5,733 nt of DNA from Acidobacteriota bacterium (GCA_013813075.1 JACCSI010000303.1:1-5733), one strand, 5' to 3'. Counted from the first letter of the stretch, positions 1 through 5,556 are shown. Program-made: numbers and translations. Notes: generated by a model from the letters alone, not told the origin.

Positions 1-806
1 GCGATAGGTTCCTTGGTTTTGCCGCGCTCCTGTCGATACGCCAGCGTGCCGCTCGGCACAAAGAGGCGGGCGGCGGCTAAACCGGTTTCCACGTCGCCAA
101 AGGCGCTGCCGCGAAGATCAATCACCAGTCGCGTCGCACCGCCCTTGGCCAACGTCGCGACCTCTGTTCTCAACTGCTCCGGAGTGGTCTTGGCAAACTC
201 GGGCACGCGCAGCAGCCCGACACCGGACTGCGCCATCCGCCCGCGCACAGGGGAGGTGGGCAAGTCTTCGCGCACGATGTCGATAGTATGCGGTTCAGCG
301 GCGTTGCCGCGGAGCACCGAGAGTGTCACCTTCGTCCCTGGCGTTCCCCCGAGCAGGCGCATTCCTTCGTAGACCGAGGTGTCACGCGTTGACTGGCCGT
401 CGATCGCCCGAATGTAGTCTCCGGGCCGCAGTCCAGCGCGCCCGGCCGGGGAGCCGTCGCGCGCCGCAATCACACGCAGATAGTACTGTCGCGTCAGCTC
501 GAGCCCTGTGCGTCCCGTGGCTTGCGTCTCGTTTCGCTCGAACGTCTTGACCTGGCCGGCATCCAGATATGAGCTGTCCGGATCGAGCCCATCGGCCAAA
601 CCGTGCATCGCGCCCTGCATCACCTTGTCGACCTTGACCTCTTCGACATAGTTGTTGACGATGAGCGTGACGACATCCTCGAAGATGCGCAGGAACTGGT
701 AGCTCTCCTGTTGCGCCATCGCGCGGCCCATGAATCCGCCGATGACGGCATAGGCCAGCACGGGCACCGAAACGACCAGGACGAGCAGACGGCCGCGGGA
801 TTTCAT
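1..806 (-). CDS. S41 family C-terminal processing peptidase (CtpA-like), 3' part missing
   Basis: Partial gene: 268 codons are visible and the frame is still open at the window edge. Family role: a periplasmic serine protease of the CtpA/Prc group that trims envelope proteins. The N-terminus is a signal peptide or anchor (KSRGR, then a hydrophobic stretch to about residue 24, with AMAQ at 29-32). An N-terminal helical region follows (about 33-90) containing the family-typical DGLDPDSSYL (72-81). A PDZ domain covers about 95-170 (GLELTRQYYL, then SPAGRAGLRPGDYIRAIDG). The protease core starts with GVGLLRVPEF (196-205) and LVIDLRG (227-233). The catalytic Ser/Lys region lies beyond the window. 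The usual asparagine and Gly-Gly pair after DLR is replaced by GSAFGDVETG. The start is well supported: an AGGAG site sits six bases upstream and the ATG overlaps the previous stop (ATGA), so translation is probably coupled to the EnvC-like gene. Family call is firm; substrate unknown. Confidence 0.93.
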   Translation of the reverse strand, partial: MKSRGRLLVLVVSVPVLAYAVIGGFMGRAMAQQESYQFLRIFEDVVTLIVNNYVEEVKVDKVMQGAMHGLADGLDPDSSYLDAGQVKTFERNETQATGRTGLELTRQYYLRVIAARDGSPAGRAGLRPGDYIRAIDGQSTRDTSVYEGMRLLGGTPGTKVTLSVLRGNAAEPHTIDIVREDLPTSPVRGRMAQSGVGLLRVPEFAKTTPEQLRTEVATLAKGGATRLVIDLRGSAFGDVETGLAAARLFVPSGTLAYRQERGKTKEPI

Positions 807-1957
807 CGAGGACTCCTGAGCCATTGTACGGGATCGACTGGCCGACCGTCGATGCGCACCTCGAAATAGAGGGCCTCGATCCCCTCGGGGTTGCGCCCCG
901 ACCGACCGACGACGGCGCCGCGTTCGAGCCGTGCGCCTTGTGCGACCGCCGTGTCTAGCAGATGGCCATAGAGCGTAAACGCGCCCGCTCCGTGGTCGAC
1001 AATGACCAAGCCGCCAAAGCCGCTGAATGGTGCGGCAAACGCGACAGTGCCTCCGTGCACTGCGCGCACCTCCCGTGCGCCTGGGCCCGAGGGCGCGATC
1101 TCGATCCCGTTTCTGATGATGGTGGTATTGAAGTGGCCCGCCGGACTCTGTCCGAACCGTGACATGACTCGTCCCGATAGCGGCCACTCCAGTGTGCCGC
1201 GAAAGGGCGCGAGCGGCAGCGCCGCAGGCGTCGCGGCGCCGGACGTCATGTCGCTGACGCGCCGCTGGAGGGCGGCCGAGGCATCTTGTAATTCGCCAAC
1301 GTAGCGGGCGGCGAGATCGCGCCGTTGATCCAAATCGTCGATGCGGCGATTGTGCGCGGCGACACTGGCCTCCAGTGCCTGACGCGCCTTCGTCGCTTCT
1401 GCGTGGGCGGCGGTAAGCGCGGTCTTGCGCGTGGCAAGCTCGAAAATCGCTTCCTGCTCGCTGCGAACGGTGCGGCGGTGCTCGTCGAAGCGAACTCGAT
1501 CCAGTCGCGCGACTCCGGCGACGCCGCGACTCAGCCGGCCGAACGCCCGGAGATCGTCCGCGGAGAGGAGCAGGCGAGCGTATCCGCCGCGTCCTCGCTT
1601 GTAGACCTCTACCAGGCGTTGGTTGACGCCCGGAGACCCGGACAGTCGTTGTGCCTCGAGTCTGGTCAGACGCGCGGAGGTGTGCTCGAGGGCGCTCGCC
1701 ACGCCGGCGAGATCGGCTTGGGCCTTTTTGACGGCCTGCGACCTGATTTCACGTTCCAATTCGAGTGCCCGCAACGCACCGATGACCGTCGTCGATTGTG
1801 CGGCCAGACGGTCGGCTTCGCGCTGCAGATCGCGAATGCGCTGCTCGGCGTCGCCGGCGAGCCGGCGCGTCTCGTCCTGCGGCGTCTGCGCACGCGCATC
1901 AAGGCAGAAACAGAGTGCACCCACAACGGTCGCACCAATCATTCGCGAGACCCGCAC
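803..1957 (-). CDS. EnvC-like LytM/M23 domain protein, probably non-catalytic murein hydrolase activator
   Basis: A 384-residue periplasmic protein of EnvC layout. A signal peptide (1-23, cleavage after ARA) is followed by a long Arg/Glu/Ala-rich coiled-coil region (about 25-110 and 150-238), a linker, and a C-terminal LytM/M23 domain (about 255-384). Catalytic M23 enzymes carry HxxxD and HxH zinc motifs. Here the first is NGIEI (283-287) and the second is ALYFE (362-366), so all zinc ligands are gone; only the YGHL histidine (332) remains. E. coli EnvC, which activates amidases AmiA/AmiB at the septum under FtsEX control, has the same kind of loss (LYFE in place of HLHFE). Activation rather than murein cleavage is therefore inferred. 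No ftsE or ftsX lies next to it here. The start used is GTG at 1957 because it gives the signal peptide a basic n-region (RVSR). ATG at 1942 is the alternative; neither has a clear Shine-Dalgarno site. It is followed by the overlapping S41 gene. Confidence 0.88.
   Translation of the reverse strand: MRVSRMIGATVVGALCFCLDARAQTPQDETRRLAGDAEQRIRDLQREADRLAAQSTTVIGALRALELEREIRSQAVKKAQADLAGVASALEHTSARLTRLEAQRLSGSPGVNQRLVEVYKRGRGGYARLLLSADDLRAFGRLSRGVAGVARLDRVRFDEHRRTVRSEQEAIFELATRKTALTAAHAEATKARQALEASVAAHNRRIDDLDQRRDLAARYVGELQDASAALQRRVSDMTSGAATPAALPLAPFRGTLEWPLSGRVMSRFGQSPAGHFNTTIIRNGIEIAPSGPGAREVRAVHGGTVAFAAPFSGFGGLVIVDHGAGAFTLYGHLLDTAVAQGARLERGAVVGRSGRNPEGIEALYFEVRIDGRPVDPVQWLRSPR
813..817 (-). 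promoter_or_regulatory. Ribosome binding site of the S41 protease gene
   Basis: On the minus strand this reads AGGAG, six bases before the ATG at 806. It lies inside the last codons of the EnvC-like gene, whose TGA overlaps that ATG. A strong Shine-Dalgarno site plus an ATGA overlap indicates co-transcription and translational coupling. Confidence 0.75.
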
Positions 1958-2003
1958 GTGTGCAAGGGTACCACGCGGTTCTGCTCGAAAAAGATGTTGT
2001 GGC

Positions 2004-2020
2004 CGCGTAAAAGATACGCG
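2004..2020. promoter_or_regulatory. Perfect 6-bp inverted repeat in the divergent promoter region
   Basis: CGCGTA, a five-base AAAGA spacer, then TACGCG. It lies between the divergently read EnvC-like gene (start 1957) and FnIII gene (start 2114), the only place for both promoters. It could be an operator or a leader hairpin. I see no convincing -35/-10 pair on either strand of 1958-2113. Confidence 0.35.
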
Positions 2021-2102
2021 CGTGCGATGTTAGAACTGCTTTACGGCTCGGGATGATTCCGCGTGCACACGCTGCGTCACGATCGTCTAAACCCGCAAAA
2101 CT

Positions 2103-2107
2103 GGAGG
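2103..2107 (+). promoter_or_regulatory. GGAGG ribosome binding site deciding the FnIII gene start
   Basis: GGAGG lies six bases (AATTCC) before the ATG at 2114. The other in-frame candidates, ATG at 2063 and ATG at 2180, have no comparable site, so 2114 is chosen even though it leaves a long n-region before the hydrophobic signal segment. Confidence 0.8.
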
Positions 2108-2113
2108 AATTCC

Positions 2114-3487
2114 ATGCGGGCGCGTCAACTGTCGTCAGGGAAAGCACAGCTGGAACGCGGCTTGCCGAAGACGCGCGAAATGCACCTTGTTCAGAGAACT
2201 TCGTTTTTCGTCGTGTTCGTGTTTGTCGCCTTGCTCAGAGTGAATGCCGATGCCGCGTCGCTTACGCTTGCGTGGGACCCGTCCAGCGACGGGAAGACAA
2301 CTGGTTACGTGATTCGGTATGGCACCAAATCCGGCGACTACTCAAGTGTTGTCGACGCCAAAGGTGTGACGTCGTATCGCCTCGACGGCCTGGCCGATGC
2401 GACCAAGTATTTTTTTACGGTTCAGGCCTACAACCGCGACGGCGAACTGAGTGACGCCGCGACCGAGGTGGCGGGGACCACTTCCGGAAAGATTGACGCG
2501 CCGACGGCATTCACTGGCGGGGAGACCCCTGCGCCAACCAACAGCGGGCTGTCCCCCGCGCCAGCCAACCCCGGGCCATCACCGGCGCCAACAAACGGCG
2601 GACGGGTGTTGGTCGTTGCCACGATGCGCCAACCCGGAGTGATTGATATTCAATGGACGACACCTACCCCAGGGCCTGTCCAATATAGGGTTGAAGTTGG
2701 CGCAGCGCCTGGTGCGACCGCGTACAGCGCGATTTCATTACAGCAAACGATCGCATTCGATGCGACGGAGTTGCCCGCGGCCGTCTACTACGTTCGCGTC
2801 CGGTCCCTCGCAAACGGCAACCTCGTCGGGGCGTCTGAGGAGGTCCGGGTGGACCCGCTTGGAGTCAGTGGGGAGATCCCTCCGACGCGAGAAAGGGCCG
2901 GGCAGTGTCTTCCTGCGCCCGCCCCCCGGCAGTTCGGCGTGGTGACGCAGGGCTCGACGGTCCGGCTGCATTGGCAACCCGGGGTCGGGAAGCTTCCGAA
3001 AGGTTACCTTCTTGAAGCCGGAAGGGCCCCAGGAGTGTGGGATCTCTTTACCTTGCCGCTCGGCGCGGTGGGGGGAATGATGGCGACCGCGGCGGCGGGC
3101 TCATACGCCGTGCGGTTGACGGCGACAAATGAGTGCGGCGCGAGCGTGTGGGGGGCGGAAACAGCGGTCAAGATCAAAGCGGTCAAGATCAAAATCGGGA
3201 GAGGCGATCAATCGGAGCGCCCGACTGAATCGCCGACATGGCTGGCCCCTCAGCAGGAGAACGACCAGTTGACCTTGTTCTGGGAGCCGCCCGCCGACGA
3301 CGGCATCACGCGATACCTGATCGAAGCCACGACGCCGTTCGGACCGTTCACCTACGACACGTCCAGTCCGTTGACTGCTCTTGGCCACGTCAAGCCGGCA
3401 CCCGGCCAATACATCGTGACGGTTCGGGCCGGCAACGACGCGGGCTTTGGGCCGCCTTCGAACCCCATTACGCTAATCGTCGAATAA
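2114..3487 (+). CDS. Secreted protein with four fibronectin type III-like domains
   Basis: 457 residues, predicted exported. The signal peptide has an unusually long n-region (1-30), a hydrophobic core FFVVFVFVALL (31-41) and likely cleavage after ADA (45-47). Domain 1 (about 49-122) is a classic bacterial FnIII (TLAWDPSSDG, GYVIRYGTKSG, YFFTVQAYN). A Pro/Asn/Gly-rich linker with three 9-residue repeats follows (138-164). Domains 2 (about 166-246), 3 (about 266-350) and 4 (about 372-457) are more divergent and share a strand pattern: YRVEVGAAPG, YLLEAGRAPG, YLIEATTPFG, each followed by a YxVxVR/YAVRL strand. A duplicated AVKIK pair sits between domains 3 and 4. The mature part has only two cysteines, C265 and C341, bracketing domain 3 and possibly disulfide-bonded. 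No enzyme domain, transmembrane helix, LPxTG or PEP-CTERM anchor is visible at the C-terminus (PITLIVE), so it is probably a released or matrix adhesion-type protein. Ligand unknown. It stands alone, divergent from the envelope operon and 337 bases before the sigma-54 activator. Confidence 0.85.
   Translation: MRARQLSSGKAQLERGLPKTREMHLVQRTSFFVVFVFVALLRVNADAASLTLAWDPSSDGKTTGYVIRYGTKSGDYSSVVDAKGVTSYRLDGLADATKYFFTVQAYNRDGELSDAATEVAGTTSGKIDAPTAFTGGETPAPTNSGLSPAPANPGPSPAPTNGGRVLVVATMRQPGVIDIQWTTPTPGPVQYRVEVGAAPGATAYSAISLQQTIAFDATELPAAVYYVRVRSLANGNLVGASEEVRVDPLGVSGEIPPTRERAGQCLPAPAPRQFGVVTQGSTVRLHWQPGVGKLPKGYLLEAGRAPGVWDLFTLPLGAVGGMMATAAAGSYAVRLTATNECGASVWGAETAVKIKAVKIKIGRGDQSERPTESPTWLAPQQENDQLTLFWEPPADDGITRYLIEATTPFGPFTYDTSSPLTALGHVKPAPGQYIVTVRAGNDAGFGPPSNPITLIVE
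2525..2605 (+). repeat. Three 27-bp imperfect tandem repeats encoding a PAPTN-type linker
   Basis: Three consecutive units (2525-2551, 2552-2578, 2579-2605) encode TPAPTNSGL, SPAPANPGP and SPAPTNGGR. The period is 27 bases, so copy-number changes keep the frame. It forms the flexible linker between FnIII domains 1 and 2. Confidence 0.8.
3164..3193 (+). repeat. Exact 15-bp tandem duplication (AVKIK-AVKIK)
   Basis: GCGGTCAAGATCAAA occurs twice back to back (3164-3178 and 3179-3193), in frame, giving AVKIKAVKIK between FnIII domains 3 and 4. Perfect identity, including third codon positions, suggests a recent slippage duplication or contraction-prone site. Confidence 0.9.
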
Positions 3488-3490
3488 GGA

Positions 3491-3515
3491 ACGCACCAAT
3501 GCGTGTAAGGGTTTT
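3491..3515 (+). terminator. Weak candidate terminator of the FnIII gene
   Basis: ACGCA-CCAA-TGCGT (3491-3504) forms a five-pair hairpin three bases after the TAA stop, followed by a short TTTT at 3512-3515. The stem is short and the T-run is separated from it, so this is only a candidate. Transcription might instead stop at the GC-rich hairpin at 3575-3601 or read on. Confidence 0.25.
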
Positions 3516-3574
3516 CAGTAAAGTTGCGTAACCCTCGGAATTGGGGCCAATTGCCCGTCAATATACAAAGGCTT

Positions 3575-3601
3575 ACGGGACTTCGCGCAAACGCGCCCCG
3601 T
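3575..3601 (+). other. GC-rich bulged hairpin in the intergenic region
   Basis: ACGGG (3575-3579) pairs with CCCGT (3597-3601), and GCGC (3585-3588) pairs with GCGC (3593-3596) over an AAAC loop. The two helices stack with one five-base bulge (ACTTC) on the 5' side. It has no T-run after it, so it may be an RNA structure rather than a simple terminator. Confidence 0.4.
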
Positions 3602-3691
3602 ATTCGCCCTTTCTCGGGGGAACGACCAATGGAGAGTTCGCCCTAAGGAAGACTTGTAACGAGAATTTGTGAAAAAAAGCACTCTGACAGG

Positions 3692-3719
3692 TTGATTTTT
3701 TTCTCCATCAGGCTAAGAT
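3692..3719 (+). promoter_or_regulatory. Candidate housekeeping promoter of the sigma-54 activator gene
   Basis: TTGATT (3692-3697) and TAAGAT (3714-3719) are separated by 16 bases within the most AT-rich stretch of the window, about 105 bases before the ATG at 3825. The match to TTGACA/TATAAT is partial, so this is a plausible guess only. Confidence 0.3.
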
Positions 3720-3824
3720 CCTCCAGTCAGACACGCACCGTCCGATCAGTCACATGAAGTGCGTCAATCTCGATTAGTGTCGTAGCCGCTTCGTTACTGT
3801 CGTTTCCTGCGTGGGCAAAGGTGT

Positions 3825-4943
3825 ATGAGAACGAACCTCACAATGTTAGGGGTTAGTGTCGCCATTCGAGGCGTCGACGAGGAGATCGAGTACGCGGCAC
3901 GGTCGGGTGCCAAGGTCTTGATCACCGGCGAGAGCGGAGTGGGCAAAGAGGTTGTCGCCCGCCTCATTCACGCGCGCGGCGCGCGGCATAGTGCGGCACT
4001 GGTCCCGATCAATTGCGCCGGGATCCCGGACTCGCTCCTCGAGTCCGAACTGTTCGGACATGTCAAGGGGAGCTTCACCGACGCGCATCGGGACAAAGTG
4101 GGCCTGCTCGAGCGGGCGCACGGGGGCACCGTATTCATGGATGAGATCGGGGAGATGAGCCTGCGCATGCAAGCCCTCCTCCTGCGATTCCTCGAAAGCG
4201 GAGAGATTCAACGGGTCGGGTCCGACCGGCATGTGCCGAGTCTCGACGTCCGGGTCATCGCGGCGACTCACCGTCGCCTCATCAACCTTGTCGCCGAGAA
4301 ATCGTTCCGCGAAGATCTTTACTATCGATTGAACGTCATTCACATCGAGGTCCCGCCCCTGCGCGATCGGCGCGAGGACATCGTCATCCTGCTCAATCAC
4401 TTCTTTGCCGGCTTCGCCGAAACGTATGCGATGCCGCGACCGGAAGTCAGTCGGGAGGCCATGAAGCTGCTGACCGATTACCACTGGCCCGGGAACGTCC
4501 GTGAGCTGCGAAATGTCGCCGAGCGGCTGATCCTGCGCTGCGTGACAGGCCGTGTGGAGATCGACGCGCTCTCACGAGAGATCGTTCTTGACGGCAGTTC
4601 GAATCGTGCGCAGACCCCGACGGCAAAGGCTGCCGAGATTGCCGCATCGCCGCTCTTGTTCGAGCGGATCGTTCGAGGCGGCGAGTCGTTCTGGTCGGTC
4701 GCGTACGAACCGTTCATCGCGCGTGACCTGACACGCAAAGACATTCGCGACTTGGTCCGCCTCGGGCTCGAACACACCAGGGGCAACTACAAACTGCTGG
4801 TGACCACGTTCAACATGGCGCCGGAGGACTACAAGAAGTTTCTCAACTTCCTGCGCAAGTACCAGTGCCATGTGCCGTTTCAGGGCTTTCGAATGATGTC
4901 TTCGCCATTGCCCGATCCCCCGGAATATATCGCCAGCGCCTGA
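3825..4943 (+). CDS. PspF-like sigma-54 activator lacking a sensory domain
   Basis: 372 residues. The AAA+ domain that remodels sigma-54 RNA polymerase starts almost at the N-terminus; no receiver, PAS, GAF or FHA domain precedes it, as in PspF. Visible motifs: Walker A GESGVGKE (35-42); PINC with N63 (glutamate-switch position); the sigma-54 contact loop GSFTDA (82-87) in place of GAFTGA, with the key F84 and T85 kept; Walker B VFMDE (D106, E107); sensor I AATH (146-149), where AATN is usual; arginine fingers R162 and R168 in FREDLYYRL; sensor II WPGNVREL (221-228). After a linker (about 250-285), residues 300-348 resemble a divergent Fis-type helix-turn-helix: LEHTRGNYKLL, then MAPEDYKKFLNFLRKY. 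It is therefore probably an ATP-dependent activator, either constitutive or controlled by a partner protein. ATG 3825 has a modest AAAGG upstream; ATG 3843 is an alternative. Probable target: the PEP-CTERM gene 200 bases downstream (inference). Confidence 0.9.
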   Translation: MRTNLTMLGVSVAIRGVDEEIEYAARSGAKVLITGESGVGKEVVARLIHARGARHSAALVPINCAGIPDSLLESELFGHVKGSFTDAHRDKVGLLERAHGGTVFMDEIGEMSLRMQALLLRFLESGEIQRVGSDRHVPSLDVRVIAATHRRLINLVAEKSFREDLYYRLNVIHIEVPPLRDRREDIVILLNHFFAGFAETYAMPRPEVSREAMKLLTDYHWPGNVRELRNVAERLILRCVTGRVEIDALSREIVLDGSSNRAQTPTAKAAEIAASPLLFERIVRGGESFWSVAYEPFIARDLTRKDIRDLVRLGLEHTRGNYKLLVTTFNMAPEDYKKFLNFLRKYQCHVPFQGFRMMSSPLPDPPEYIASA

Positions 4944-4946
4944 TCG

Positions 4947-4986
4947 ACCCGCCGCTTCGGGTAGCGTCGCGGCGACTGATGTGTTT
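4947..4986 (+). terminator. Weak candidate terminator after the sigma-54 activator
   Basis: Four bases after the TGA, ACCCG-CCGCTT-CGGGT forms a five-pair hairpin (4947-4962). A second small palindrome, GTCG-CGG-CGAC (4966-4976), precedes GTGTTTTT (4981-4988). The pieces suggest termination here, but stems are short and the T-run is offset. Confidence 0.3.
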
Positions 4987-5115
4987 TTGATAACCGAAGT
5001 CGTCAGCGACCCGCCGGCTTGGAAAAAAGTCAGCGTCTGCGCGGATTACGCCCGATTTCGAAGATGTAAGTGCAGTCCCTGGAGAGGTTTACAAGGATCG
5101 GCTCGTCGTGCCCGC

Positions 5116-5131
5116 CGGATAGTATTTTGCT
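5116..5131 (+). promoter_or_regulatory. Candidate -24/-12 (sigma-54) promoter before the PEP-CTERM gene
   Basis: CGGATAGTATTTTGCT contains GG (5117-5118), exactly ten bases, then GC (5129-5130), with a full TTGC T -12 element. The -24 side matches only GG and one further base of TGGCACG. The predicted start of transcription (about 5141-5143) would coincide with the ATG at 5143, giving a leaderless mRNA, which weakens the call. A second, poorer GG-N10-GC match (GG at 5021-5022, GC at 5033-5034) would leave a leader of about 97 bases. Confidence 0.3.
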
Positions 5132-5142
5132 ATCACCGAGAC

Positions 5143-5400
5143 ATGCGACGTTTTTCACCAGCTCTCATAGCGTGCATCGGCATTCTGCTCATATCTGCGC
5201 TAGTCTCGGCCGAGCCCACCGCGACCCCCGGCGACGCACCGGACTCCAACACTCTGCTTGCTCAATCCCGCACACCGAACGGCGACGACAGTGCCGTCGC
5301 GCGCCCAACGTTCGACATCCCTGAGCCAGCCTCGCTTGTGTTACTTGGAACCGGGGTGGCAGTGGTGATCGCCCGCCGCAGGAGATCGGTGCAGCACTAA
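5143..5400 (+). CDS. Small secreted protein with PEP-CTERM sorting signal
   Basis: 85 residues. The signal peptide spans 1-23 (MRRFSPALIACIGILLISAL, cleavage near VSA/EP). A short polar, low-complexity mature part (about 24-57, rich in Asp, Ala, Pro, Thr, Ser, Asn) follows. The C-terminus has the three-part PEP-CTERM signal: PEP (60-62), a hydrophobic helix (about 64-77) and RRRR (78-81). In this family the tail is recognised by an exosortase, which cleaves near PEP and attaches or releases the protein at the cell surface, often in organisms making exopolysaccharide. Only about 35 residues would remain after both cleavages, so it is more like a peptide than an enzyme; function unknown. The start is chosen because the signal peptide begins there; the frame stays open upstream to a GTG at 4981 but that part does not look like protein. 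Only a weak CGAGA precedes the ATG. No exosortase is in the window. Confidence 0.82.
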   Translation: MRRFSPALIACIGILLISALVSAEPTATPGDAPDSNTLLAQSRTPNGDDSAVARPTFDIPEPASLVLLGTGVAVVIARRRRSVQH

Positions 5401-5405
5401 CCAAC

Positions 5406-5423
5406 CGATGCTCTCCGGCATCG
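5406..5423 (+). terminator. Hairpin just after the PEP-CTERM gene
   Basis: CGATGC-TCTCCG-GCATCG is a perfect six-pair hairpin with a six-base loop, five bases after the TAA at 5398-5400. Its position suits a terminator or a 3'-end stabiliser, but no T-run follows. Confidence 0.4.
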
Positions 5424-5435
5424 TCATCAGCGCAG

Positions 5436-5456
5436 CGTGTGGAATGACGTCACACG
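5436..5456. promoter_or_regulatory. Operator-like inverted repeat upstream of cysD
   Basis: CGTGTG (5436-5441) and CACACG (5451-5456) form a perfect inverted repeat with a nine-base spacer that itself contains most of the palindrome TGACGTCA (5445-5452). The symmetry resembles a dimeric regulator site. It lies about 140 bases before the cysD start. No regulator can be named from the sequence. Confidence 0.35.
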
Positions 5457-5556
5457 TCTCCTGCACGACGCGTCATCCGCTTCACGCACCGACACCCGCG
5501 AACGAGCGTTGCCTTCCCCAGGCCGTTTGATGACGGGCCGCGGCGCGGCGACCCTC

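Larger units (their letters stand above)
3488..3824. other. 337-base intergenic region with several inverted repeats
   Basis: No convincing gene on either strand. The first part (3488-3660) is rich in short hairpins: ACGCA/TGCGT just after the FnIII stop, AGGGTT/AACCCT (3508-3513 with 3530-3535), AATTGG/CCAATT (3539-3552), and a GC-rich bulged hairpin (3575-3601). The second part (about 3660-3720) is clearly AT-rich and holds a candidate promoter for the sigma-54 activator. The rest (3720-3824) would be a 5' leader of roughly 100 bases. I recognise no known riboswitch and found no GG-N10-GC sigma-54 site on the plus strand. Confidence 0.6.

Noticed and set aside
1325..2056. 243-codon open frame on the plus strand
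   Set aside because: It lies almost wholly antisense to the EnvC-like gene and has no recognisable domain; long antisense frames are expected in GC-rich coding DNA.
2063..2113. Earlier ATG for the FnIII protein
   Set aside because: No ribosome site there, while GGAGG sits at the right distance from ATG 2114.
3683..3731. TCTGAC/GTCAGA inverted repeat flanking the AT-rich promoter stretch
   Set aside because: Six-base arms 37 bases apart with only weak inner pairing; easily chance.
3488..3824. Possible c-di-GMP or other known riboswitch before the sigma-54 activator
   Set aside because: Some GCGCAAACGC-like text is present, but I could not fit the conserved core of any riboswitch class I know.
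3846..4484. 212-codon open frame on the minus strand
   Set aside because: Antisense to the AAA+ domain of the sigma-54 activator, whose motifs are all in frame on the plus strand.
4981..5142. Upstream extension of the PEP-CTERM frame from a GTG
   Set aside because: The 54 added residues would precede a normal signal peptide, show no protein-like pattern and contain the candidate promoter; ATG 5143 is far more natural.
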